Source: Reticulitermes speratus (lineage: Eukaryota > Arthropoda > Insecta > Blattodea > Rhinotermitidae). Taken from it: a DNA stretch of 64,000 nucleotides. Numbering within the stretch: position 1 is the stretch's first letter; each line of letters opens with the position of its first letter. Shown here piece by piece: positions 34,690-44,240 of the stretch. Under the pieces are notes generated by a model. The model worked only from the letters and a program-made list of their open reading frames with translations. It had not been told where the DNA came from and ran no database searches. The DNA lies in assembly GCA_021186555.1 (NCBI GenBank), contig JAJKFL010000013.1, positions 29,468,743-29,532,742 of the forward strand. The letters run 5' to 3'. The position numbers and the translations under genes were made by a program.

Positions 34690-35669
34690 CACTTAAAACT
34701 GCTCCTGTCAACTGCCAATCTGAAAAAAAATCTGTATCTCTCTCTCTACTTTTGCATTGAAATCTCCAAACAAAACTTTCATGTGGTAGGTATCTGGGCA
34801 CTACATCAAATACCGGCTGAAGTTCCTTACAGAAAATGTCGCTTGTATCATTACTTGTGTCCTCGGCTGTGGCATGCACATTCAGCACATTGCTCTCAAA
34901 ACCTGCATCATACATAATTAACAAATTCCCCCCCCCCCCCCCCACGCTTAATTGCTGATCTGATCACCTTGTGTATGAAGAAGCCTGTCACTGGTTATTA
35001 ATACTGCTCTGTAATTGTAATTCCAAGAGTATCCTGCAATATAACATTTCAGTGGTTCCTCAGTGTATTATGTATTGCTTTGTAATAGCAAAGTCATCTC
35101 GAGGCTAAAGTAGCAGTCACTGGAATACACATTACTGACAACCGACGGGTTATCAGTGTTATCCTAACCCATTCACTTACTATTATTTGCACGAAAAAAT
35201 ATATATATGCCAAGAAGTAAACAACATGTCTGCGGTTACATGAAATCCCTGGTGACACTTTGTAGTGTTTCAGATATACTGCCTTTAGGTAAAGTGGTGA
35301 GTACTAGTTGTCAAAGTCACCTGGGGCCAAAGACAATACCGTATTTACCCAAACATCAAACAGCCCGGAGTACAAGATGATCACCCCCTTCAAAATATTC
35401 AATTTCCTGGAAAAACATATGAGTATACAGATTGCGTTTAACTTCATGAGTGATTACAAGGTGCCCCCCGATGTTTCAGATGACAAATGAATAAAATAAA
35501 TTCTCATCTTACATTTGGATCAGCATGGTAGTGCAGGTGACACTCGTCAAAGTCAGTGAATGAGTTACAAAGCACACGGTCATTCAAACTCAGAACTTAA
35601 CTGGTAAGTTCCATTGCCACCGTCACCAAGAGAGTGGACTGCTAAGTGTCAGCACAGGGTGGTCACTAC
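34690..35669. other. Tab2 intron 1, upstream part
   Basis: No element identified besides a poly-C run at 34926-34943. Confidence 0.45.
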
Positions 35670-35783
35670 CTGTCTAATACACTCACTGACGACGCTGTCC
35701 GGTACCGCAGGGAATTTCTGCTTCAGCTCGTGGAACAACTGCATGATGGTAATATTGCTGCGGCCTGAGTCACAGTCCGCCAT
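35670..35783 (-). CDS. Tab2: TAB2/TAB3 homologue, coding exon 1 (start, first half of CUE domain)
   Basis: Reading down from 35783 this encodes residues 1-38, beginning MADCDSGRSN and containing MQLFHELKQKFPAVPDSVV, the first part of a CUE ubiquitin-binding domain. The KFP tripeptide sits where CUE domains have their MFP-type motif, and the stretch closely resembles the N terminus of vertebrate TAB2/TAB3. TAB2/3 are cytoplasmic adaptors that bring TAK1 (MAP3K7) to ubiquitin chains in NF-kB/JNK signalling; in flies Tab2 acts in the IMD pathway. The start has A at -3 and G at +4, a good Kozak context. The exon ends ACAG with donor GTAGTG at 35669, phase 0. Its continuation, at 32786, completes the domain. 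Identification is from protein pattern, not from a search. Confidence 0.9.
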
Positions 35784-35817
35784 CTTCTCTGTGGGGCATG
35801 ACCGTCACCATCTTCAT
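35770..35817 (-). promoter_or_regulatory. Upstream ORF overlapping the Tab2 start codon
   Basis: Three in-frame ATGs (35817, 35811, 35799) open a 15-codon reading frame that is out of frame with Tab2 and stops at TGA 35772-35770, 14 nt inside the Tab2 coding region. If the exon begins at the predicted acceptor, every transcript using it carries this overlapping uORF, which would lower initiation at the main ATG. This is inferred from sequence only. Confidence 0.5.
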
Positions 35818-35821
35818 CCTC
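35784..35821 (-). other. Tab2: 5' untranslated part of Tab2 exon
   Basis: A pyrimidine-rich acceptor (TTCTTTCTTCCAG) ends at 35822, so the exon with the start codon probably begins at 35821 and an upstream non-coding exon exists. I could not locate that first exon or the promoter; the CpG-containing stretch 37640-38200 is only a candidate. Confidence 0.55.
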
Positions 35822-35822
35822 C

Positions 35823-36205
35823 TGGAAGAAAGAATTCACAAAGTCAGTGACACTTCCGCTGTTCCTGATTGGCTAACATCACGTTACGTAAGACAATGAA
35901 ACAGTTCATGCAGACCAGGGGTATGAAATTCAAACAGCATGTGGGCCAAACGAATAATTTTGAAATTATGGTCGAGCTACATGTCATTCTAAGCAACAAA
36001 AATGACAAGTATTTCAATTAAAATTAAGCACTCCATTAAGAATATTTCACACTTTTAATAACAAAATAAATGTGTTACAATTATTCATTTAAAACTTTAA
36101 TGCATTATGTTCTCTTTGTTTATGTATGCTGTACACTCCACAAATAGCAAACACTTCTGGAGCTTAAGGCCCATGGTAAAATAACTCTCTGACACTGGGC
36201 AAGGC
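35823..36205. other. AT-rich DNA upstream of the Tab2 start exon
   Basis: Nothing recognised; it is presumably the 5' UTR intron. Confidence 0.4.
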
Positions 36206-36217
36206 CAGATTACAGTA

Positions 36218-36479
36218 TTTTTTTTCCAATGGCTCGACAGCCCCTTGGGGGCCTAGGCCGCCTCATTTTTCGAGGCTTCACGATCACACACTTTAGACAC
36301 ACCACACTCGGTAGGACTCCTCTGGACGAGTGATCAGCTCGTCACAGAGACCTCTACCTGACAACACACAACACTCACAACAGACAGACATCCATGCCCT
36401 AGGTGGGATTCGAACCCACAATCCCAGTAAGCGAGCGGCCGTGGACCCACGCCTTTGACCGCGCGGCCACTGGGATCGG
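36218..36479 (-). mobile_element. tRNA-derived SINE (family 1, copy B)
   Basis: Same head and body as 12971-13232. Perfect 12-bp target duplication CAGATTACAGTA at 36206-36217 and 36480-36491, so a relatively young insertion. Confidence 0.93.
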
Positions 36480-36808
36480 CAGATTACAGTACATAATTGG
36501 AAAATGATCAGTATAGAATGAACTGGCCGGCCGCGTGTTTGAGACCCCTTGCTCTGCACTATGACACACAGGTTGCAGGTGTGGAGGAACTGATCCATGC
36601 ATTAACCTTGGTACCAGGAGGTCAAATCCACATTCCATCCAATTTTCTACAGAGAAAGTGGCTCCTACTATGAAACAGATTTGATATCAGTCAGTGGTGG
36701 CAGGACTGTGCGAGGGCACAGAAGGGGTACCAACGTATCAGCTGCAGCCACTAGCACAACCAAAGATGCTGGCAACCAGCCACATGTCCATAAGCCTGTA
36801 GTCCGAGA

Positions 36809-37160
36809 CTTTTGGGATGTGACGCCGTGTAGTTTAGTAGATGGTTACCAACGTTTCTGAGGAACATGATACCTCCATCTTCAGGGTAGAAGCGTTATTG
36901 CATTCTATACCCTCAATTTTATTACATTCCACTCCCAATAAATGGTTATGTAATTTAATACTAAAACAAACAATTCTGTATGCCATATTTCCAGTTATGG
37001 CCATTTCTAGGACATGACACTGCGTAGATCGGAGAAACATACTGCCTTTTTTATCAGGGTAGTCCAGAAATCTTCTTGGATGCCCTGAAGATGGAGGCAG
37101 CAAGCTCCTACGAAACACTGATACCTATATACCAATATACACGGTGTCGTATCCCAGAAT
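36809..37160. mobile_element. Inverted pair of subfamily B hairpin modules, ~350 bp
   Basis: The left end, TTTTGGGATGTGACGCCG, and the right end, GGTGTCGTATCCCAGAAT, are inverted. The minus-strand hairpin at 36855-36892 reads CTGAAGATGGAGGT ... CCTCAGAAACGTTGGTA. The plus-strand hairpin at 37085-37125 reads CTGAAGATGGAGGCAGC ... GCTCCTACGAAACACTGATA. Confidence 0.75.
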
Positions 37161-37235
37161 GCTGGAATCCTCATTAGCACGGATGTGAGAATCTCACATT
37201 ATATTACTAAGTAACTAACTAACCAACCAACTAAC

Positions 37236-37530
37236 TAACTACATGGAGCAGAGTCCTTCTTGAGAAGCTAACAGGTCGTCAGCTAGTCAAGAAATTCCCC
37301 ACGTTTTATGGAACCCGAAGGTTCATTACCACATTCACAACAGCCCGCCACCTGTCCCTACCTGAGCCATATCAATCCAGTCCATGCCCCCCATTCCACT
37401 TCTTGAAAATCCATTTTAATATTATCTACCCATCTACGCCTGGGTCTTCCAAGTGGTCTCCTTCCCTCAGGTCTCCCCACCAAAATCCTGTATGTACCTC
37501 CCCCATACGTGCTACATGACCCGCCCACGT
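37236..37530 (-). pseudogene. LINE 3'-end fragment
   Basis: About 290 bp matching the 3' part of the LINE at 25008-25562 (GGTCTTCCAAGTGGTCTCCT, TCCCCACCAAAATCCTGTAT). No coding signature beyond the decayed tail. Confidence 0.8.
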
Positions 37531-38464
37531 TATATTACTTCTGTGCATAATTTATGAAGTAAGTAGAGGGGTGTGCGCCCCATATAATGGTTCTGAGGGA
37601 GAGGTGGAGCCTTCCCTTGCCCTTGGGCTGCGCCCCGAATGTGTGTAGTTTTAACCTACCGCCCGACGGACAAAGCGCAGACGTAACCGCATGACAGAAA
37701 CAGTCACATGCACGTCTCGTGTAACGACAATGGATAAAACACTAACGCTATTCGCCACGTGACCAAACACCCTCGGGTCCTCGACACGATCCATCAATAC
37801 GTCGGTCTAATTATATCCCAGCATGCTTCGCGGAAAGGTAAGTTAATTCGACACTTACAAATGTGGATAAAAATAACGAATTATTTGGGGCCGTGACGTG
37901 AAGCGAAATAAATTTAATCGCCACTGTGTGTTATTTCACAACAATGAATCAACCGCAGCAGGTTACTCAGACCGATAACAAGCGGTGGCGTTCTGTTTGT
38001 TTTGTGTATTTATGTTTCTTTGTAACGCCAAAATCACTACTTGCGAACATACAGCGTCGAAAGACATGGATCGTGCAAAATTAGCTGCAGAGGTGGGAAA
38101 CACGAGTGGATGAGGGAAATATGGGGCATTTGACTGGAGCGACTAAAGAAAACCACGACAAACTTCGGTCAGGATACCGGCCCAACCTCGGACTAGGCAC
38201 CTCCTACGCACAATTCAAAAACACCACCCACGGAGGGCTCTAAAAAACCGACTAGATCCGCATAGCATGTACAAGGTCGTCACAACAAAATTATTGTGCC
38301 GGCAAAGTTGCACAGTTAAGGATCTCTTAGCTTAATGACAAAGAGGGTAAGTGACAGCTGTCTTACACAGTACGTACACTGCAGGACTAGGCCAGGCAAC
38401 AGCAGACCTGGTGCGTTTACACCGAAACAACGTTGCATTACGTTCAGGGTACTTGATGGCGGGC
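37531..38464. other. Intergenic DNA; candidate location of upstream Tab2 exon
   Basis: Moderately CpG-containing and free of obvious repeats, which fits a promoter region, but no direct promoter or splice evidence was found. Confidence 0.3.
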
Positions 38465-39013
38465 AGCAAGTAATGCGCTACTGACTGACGATACGTTCAG
38501 TTACAATGCTGACATGTGCTACTGACTGGCGGTACGTTCATTTACACTGCTGACATGTGCTACTGACTGACGGTACGTTTAGTTACACTGCTGACAAGTG
38601 CTACTGACTGGCGGTACGTTCAGTTACACTGCTGACATGTGCTACTGACTGACGGTACGTTCAGTTACACTGCTGACATGTGCTACTGACTTACGGTACG
38701 TTAAGTTACACTGCTGACAAGTACTACTGACTGACGATACGTTCAGTTACACTGCTGACATGTGCTACTGACACGGTATGTTCCGTTACACTGCTGACAT
38801 GCGCTACTGACTGACGGTACGTTCAGTTACACTGCTGACATGCGCTACTGACTGACGGTACGTTCAGTTACACTGCTTACATGTGCTACTGACTGACGGT
38901 ACGTTCAGCTACACTGCTGACATGTGCTACTCACTGTGGGTACGTTCCGTTACACTGCTAACATGTGCTACTGACTGACGGTACGTTTAGTTACACTGCT
39001 GACAAGTGCTACT
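38465..39013. repeat. 41-bp tandem array, about 13 units
   Basis: Units contain GCTGACATGTGCTACTGACT and GACGGTACGTTCAGTTACACT, with ~5% variation. Confidence 0.93.
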
Positions 39014-39239
39014 GATTCTATGTTATTCACAATGACCATAATACACCGCAGTCTGCCGATTCTAGATCATTCATATAGATATCACTAAACTACAGTTGTG
39101 CTTGTTATTATCTTACTGATTTAGGCCAGTCTGTGGTGATTCATGCTTATGGTGCTTCTGACAGCTTCTCTTTCCTTGTCACCCGGTTTCTTCCTTCAAC
39201 GTTCCAAAAACTCGACCTGTTCTGTTATCAGTCTGTCTA

Positions 39240-40580
39240 CGTGACTTACCGTGTCAGACTGCTCATACAGGGTACAGACAACTGTGTCAGCACATCACTT
39301 ACCGTGTCACACTGCTCGTACAGTGTACAGACAAGTGTCACAGCACATCACTTACCGTGTCAGACTGCTCGTACAGTGTACAGACAAATGTGTCACAGCA
39401 CATCACTTATCGTGTCACACTGCTCGTACAGTGTACAGAAAAGTGTCACAGCACATCACTTACCGTGTCAGACTGCTCGTACAGTGTACAGACAAGTGTG
39501 TCACAGTGTACAGACAAGTGTGTCACAGCACATCACTTACCGTGTCAGACTGCTCGTACAGTGTACAGACGAGTGTGTCACAGCACATCACTTACCGTGT
39601 CAGACTGCTCGTACAGTGTACAGACAAGTGTGTCACAGCACATCACTTATCGTGTCAGACTGCTCGTACAGTGTACAGACAAGTGTGTCACAGCACATCA
39701 CTTACCGTGTCAGACTGCTTGTACAGTGTACAGACAAGTGTGTCACAGCACATCACTTACCGTGTCACACTGCTCGTACAGTGTACAGACAAGTGTGTCA
39801 CAGCACATCACTTACCGTGTCAAACTGCTCGTACAGTGTACAGACAAGTGTGTCACAGCACATCACTTACCGTGTCACACTGCTCGTACAGTGTACAGAC
39901 AAGTGTGTCACAGCACATCACTTACCGTGTCAGACTGCTCGTACAGTGTACAGACAAGTGTGTCACAGCACATCACTTACCGTGTCAGACTGCTCGTACA
40001 GTGTACAGAAAAGTGTCACAGCACATCACTTATCGTGTCAGACTGCTCGTACAGTGTACAGACAAGTGTGTCACAGTACATCACTTATCGTGTCATACTG
40101 CTCGTACAGTGTACAGACAAGTGTGTCACAGCACATTACTTATCGTGTCAGACTGCTCGTACAGTGTACAGACAAATGTGTCACAGCACATCACTTATCG
40201 TGTCACACTGCTCGTACAGTGTAGAGACAAGTGTGTCACAGCACATCACTTATCGTGTCAGACTGCTCGTACAGTGTACAGACAAGTGTGTCACAGCACA
40301 TCACTTATCGTGTCAGACTGCTCGTACAGTGTACAGAAAACTGTGTCACAGCACATCACTTACCGTGTCACACTGCTCGTACAGTGTACAGACAAGTGTG
40401 TCACAGCACATCACTTACCGTGTCACACTGCCCGTACAGTGTACAGACAAGTGTGTCACAGCACATCACTTACCGTGTCAGACTGCTCGTACAGTGTACA
40501 GACAAGTGTGTCACATCACATCACTTACCGTGTGACACTGCTCGTACAGTGTACAGACAAGTGTGTCACAGCACATCACG
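39240..40580 (+). repeat. 55-bp tandem array, about 24 units
   Basis: Units contain GTGTGTCACAGCACATCACT, TACCGTGTCAGACTGCTCGT and ACAGTGTACAGACAA. Since 55 is not divisible by three, all three plus frames stay open across units (up to 458 residues) simply because the unit lacks stops. I do not consider it coding. Confidence 0.95.
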
Positions 40581-40782
40581 AATTAATGTTCGGTCTAGCA
40601 GGAACTCCGGCGCAGTCCATGCGCTGATAAGTGTTGTCTTTTGTTGTACATCGGTTGATATTTGTGAACCAGCAGCAACTTCTTTGAAGTGTGTAAATAA
40701 TGCTCATGTCCCTTTTCAAACTGCAGATGGAGGTACAAGTATCCCTGTACAAACATAAAGGCCCCCCCCCCCGTATGGGGAG

Positions 40783-41014
40783 CAGTGCCGGCCTTAGCAA
40801 ACGCGGGGCCCGATTGCGATCCTTGTGGCGGGCCCCTAAAAGTTATTGTGCAGAGCAAAAAAGTGACTAACTTTTGGTATATTAACGTAAGTTAGGAATA
40901 AAAATTAAAATGGTCAATTTTTTACCACTTTTAAAAATTACTAATGCGCGAATCCCCCATGAGCGCGGGGCCCAATGGCGTAAAATCGGTGCAGTCGGCC
41001 TACGGCCGGCCCTA
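40783..41014. mobile_element. hAT-like MITE in composite unit, copy 1
   Basis: Ends CAGTGCCGGCCTTAG and, inverted, CTAGGGCCGGCCGTAGG with adjoining GGGGAG/GGGAGG. AT-rich centre. The same insertion is present at 58338-58570, so it predates the duplication. Confidence 0.65.
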
Positions 41015-41021
41015 GGGGAGG

Positions 41022-41345
41022 AAAAGTTTAGCTGCAATCAGTCTTAACTTCAATAAAATGGTAAAGCAATCCCATTACAGGCGTGGACAGGCCCTTAGGG
41101 TTCCAGGAGGTTGAGGATCCCAGAATTTCTAGACAATCGGCACATGAAGGTGGTAAGGTTGTCAGTCCTACGCACCGGCCGCCTTTACGCCCCAGGAAAT
41201 ATTCGTGGTACTCATTTCTGTTAGAGGCTGAGTCGACCCTGGGCCATATTGCGACCGGAAGATTATGTCAATGACGCCATCGGGAATCGAACCCGCGGCC
41301 TTCCGGCTTGTAGCGCAGTGCCTCGACCAACTGCGTTAGTACTCT
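41022..41345 (-). mobile_element. tRNA-derived SINE (family 3), copy 1
   Basis: The minus strand begins with a tRNA-like head (GTTGGTCGAGGCACTGCGCT, B box GGTTCGATTCCCGATGG). The body is collinear with 57996-58337. Confidence 0.8.
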
Positions 41346-41504
41346 GCTAATTTTTATTAACTTAACACAGGCTTAAACAGCTGTTGCAACACTCATACCT
41401 TCCCGTGATTGAAGAAGGCGTATATTTTGTCAATAGAACGTCTAAATTGTTAATGGCATTCAGATCAGCAATACAATAATGAACAGCAAAATTCAGGCGA
41501 GGAA

Positions 41505-43228
41505 TAAGACATTGTCAAATAACACTATCCAGTTGTTGCCGTTTAATAAGACAATGTCAAATAACTCTATCCAGTTGTTGCCGTTTAATAAGACAATGTC
41601 AAATAACTCTATCCAGTTGTTGCCGTTTAATAAGACAATGTCAAATAACACTATCCAGTTGTTGCCGTTTAATAAGACAAAGTCAAATAACTCTATCCAG
41701 TTGTTGCCGTTTAATAAGACAATGTCAAATAACACTATCCAGTTGTTGCCGTTTAATAAGACAATGTCAAATAACACTATCCAGTTGTTGCCGTCTAATA
41801 GACAATGTCAAATAACTCTATCCAGTTGTTGCCGTTTAATAAGACAATGTCAAATAACACTATCCAGTTGTTGCCGTTTAATAAGACAATGTCAAATAAC
41901 TCTATCCAGTTGTTGCTGTTTAATAAGACAATGTCAAATAACTCTATCCAGTTGTTGCCGTTTAATAAGACAATGTCAAATAACACTATCCAGTTGTTGC
42001 CGTTTAATAAGACAATGTCAAATAACTCTATCCAGTTGTTGCCGTTTAATAAGACAATGTCAAATAACTCTATCCAGTTGTTGCCGTTTAATAAGACAAT
42101 GTCAAATAACACTATCCAGTTGTTGCAGTTTAATAAGGCAATGTCAAATAACTCTATCCAGTTGTTGCCGTTTAATAAGACAATGTCAAATAACACTATC
42201 CAGTTGTTGCCGTTTAATAAGACAATGTCAAATAACTCTATCCAGTTGTTGCCGTTTAATAAGACAATGTCAAATAACTCTATCCAGTTGTTGCCGTTTA
42301 ATAAGACAATGTCAAATAACACTATCCAGTTGTTGCAGTTTAATAAGACAATGTCAAATAACTCTATCCAGTTGTTGCCGTTTAATAAGACAATGTCAAA
42401 TAACACTATCCAGTTGTTGCCGTTTAATAAGACAATGTCAAATAACTCTATCCAGTTGTTGCGTTTAATAAGACAATGTCAAATAACTCTATCCAGTTGT
42501 TGCCGTTTAATAAGACAATGTCAAATAAACACTATCCAGTTGTTGCCGTTTAATAAGACAATGTCAAATAACTCTATCCAGTTGTTGCCGTTTAATAAGA
42601 CAATGTCAAATAACACTATCCAGTTGTTGCAGTTTAATAAGACAATGTCAAATAACTCTATCCAGTTGTTGCCGTTTAATAAGACAATGTCAAATAACAC
42701 TATCCAGTTGTTGCCGTTTAATAAGACAATGTCAAATAACTCTATCCAGTTGTTGCCGTTTAATAAGACAATGTCAAATAACTCTATCCAGTTGTTGCCG
42801 TTTAATAAGACAATGTCAAATAACACTATCCAGTTGTTGCCGTTTAATAAGACAAAGTCAAATAACTCTATCCAGTTGTTGCCGTTTAATAAGACAATGT
42901 CAAATAACACTATCCAGTTGTTGCCGTTTAATAAGACAATGTCAAATAACACTATCCAGTTGTTGCCGTCTAATAAGACAATGTCAAATAACTCTATCCA
43001 GTTGTTGCCGTTTAATAAGACAATGTCAAATAACACTATCCAGTTGTTGCCGTTTAATAAGACAATGTCAAATAACTCTATCCAGTTGTTGCTGTTTAAT
43101 AAGACAATGTCAAATAACTCTATCCAGTTGTTGCCGTTTAATAAGACAATGTCAAATAACACTATCCAGTTGTTGCAGTTTAATAAGACAATGTCAAATA
43201 ACTCTATCCAGTTGTTGCCGTTTAATCC
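41505..43228. repeat. 42-bp tandem array, about 41 units, with higher-order structure
   Basis: Units contain AAGACAATGTCAAATAACTC and TATCCAGTTGTTGCCGTTTA plus AT. Variants (ACTC or CACT, CCG or CAG, AAGTCA, GTCTAAT) occur in ordered blocks. Because 42 is 14 codons, long frames open on both strands (a plus frame of 488 residues, minus frames of 244 and 203); their content is only the repeat. Confidence 0.96.
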
Positions 43229-43381
43229 GAAGCACCAAGTTTCCTCACGTCGCAAATTCTGCCCACCATGACACTACCAGCAAATCAGTGTTCGTAACAT
43301 AACTTCTGGGGCACACTGTAAGAACAGAAGTTGTTAAATACCCGGTCCGTAATACTCGTAGTTTGAGCCTTCCGATTTTAT

Positions 43382-43631
43382 TTTTTCCCCCATTATTCAA
43401 CAGCCCCTTGGGGTCCTAGGCCTCCTCATTATCGAGGCTTCACGATCACACTCAGACACACCACATTCGGTAGGACTCCTCTGGACGAGTGATCGGCCTG
43501 ATGCAGAGACCTCTACCTGACAACACTCACAAGAGACAGACATCCATGCCACCGGCGGGATTCGAACCCACAGGCCCAGCAAGCGAGCGACCGCAGATCC
43601 ACGCCTTAGACCGCGCGGCCACTGGGATCGG
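43382..43631 (-). mobile_element. tRNA-derived SINE (family 1, copy C)
   Basis: Same family as 12971-13232. Target duplication CTTCCGATTTTAT at 43369-43381 and 43632-43644. Confidence 0.93.
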
Positions 43632-43644
43632 CTTCCGATTTTAT

Positions 43645-44209
43645 AGAGAAGTGAAACTAAGGCATGTTGGCTCTACTTTCTAATCTAGATACAATTAAAG
43701 CAGATTTTTTGTCGTGGGTTCTTAATTCGTGTGTTAATACTGAAAACTGGCGGTCCTCAACAGTAAGTTTTGATGTCAACTTCTCTCTACATTTTGAAAG
43801 AAATCTGCTTAATTATTTCAGTCATAATGATGAGTTTATTCGAAGATCGATTCCACTTTTCTCGTGCAGCTGGATTCAATTTTCGTGGTGAATAAACCGT
43901 CCATATTTGTACCCCAGCAAAGGACAATGTTACATTCTGTCTGTTGCATTTATGTAAATGGTATTTTGTCGTAATGTTGGGGTCCCTGTGTTTTTTGAGT
44001 GTCAGCTAAAATTAATCGGCTTTATTAAGTGCTCGTCATGAATGACAGGTCGAAGAGATTCCAACTGCTGGTTTGTGTTCTGTGCCACTAAAGTAGCCTA
44101 ACTGTACTACTCGGAACTCAGCGATAATCCCTGCGTTTTATGAACTCACGGGACATCCTGGCGAACACGTGATACATCCTGAAAGGCCTGGTATCTGTCA
44201 CTAGCCACA

Positions 44210-44212
<3 letters not shown>
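43645..44212. other. Intergenic DNA between SINE and LINE
   Basis: Nothing recognised. Confidence 0.45.

Positions 44213-44240
<28 letters not shown>

Larger units (their letters stand above)
39067..41345 (+). repeat. Composite repeat unit, copy 1 (55-bp array, hAT MITE, SINE)
   Basis: In order: a flank beginning near 39067, about 24 units of a 55-bp repeat (39240-40580), ~200 bp of unique sequence, a 232-bp hAT-like MITE (40783-41014), and an inverted tRNA-derived SINE (41022-41345). The same order occurs inverted at 57996-59330, about 97% identical outside the array. Confidence 0.9.

Noticed and set aside
39133..40758. Three overlapping plus-strand ORFs of 363-458 residues
   Set aside because: They are the 55-bp repeat read in all three frames; no domain, and the unit simply lacks stops.
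41479..43271. Plus-strand ORFs of 329 and 488 residues and minus ORFs of 203-244
   Set aside because: Translations of the 42-bp array only; both strands open because the period is 14 codons.
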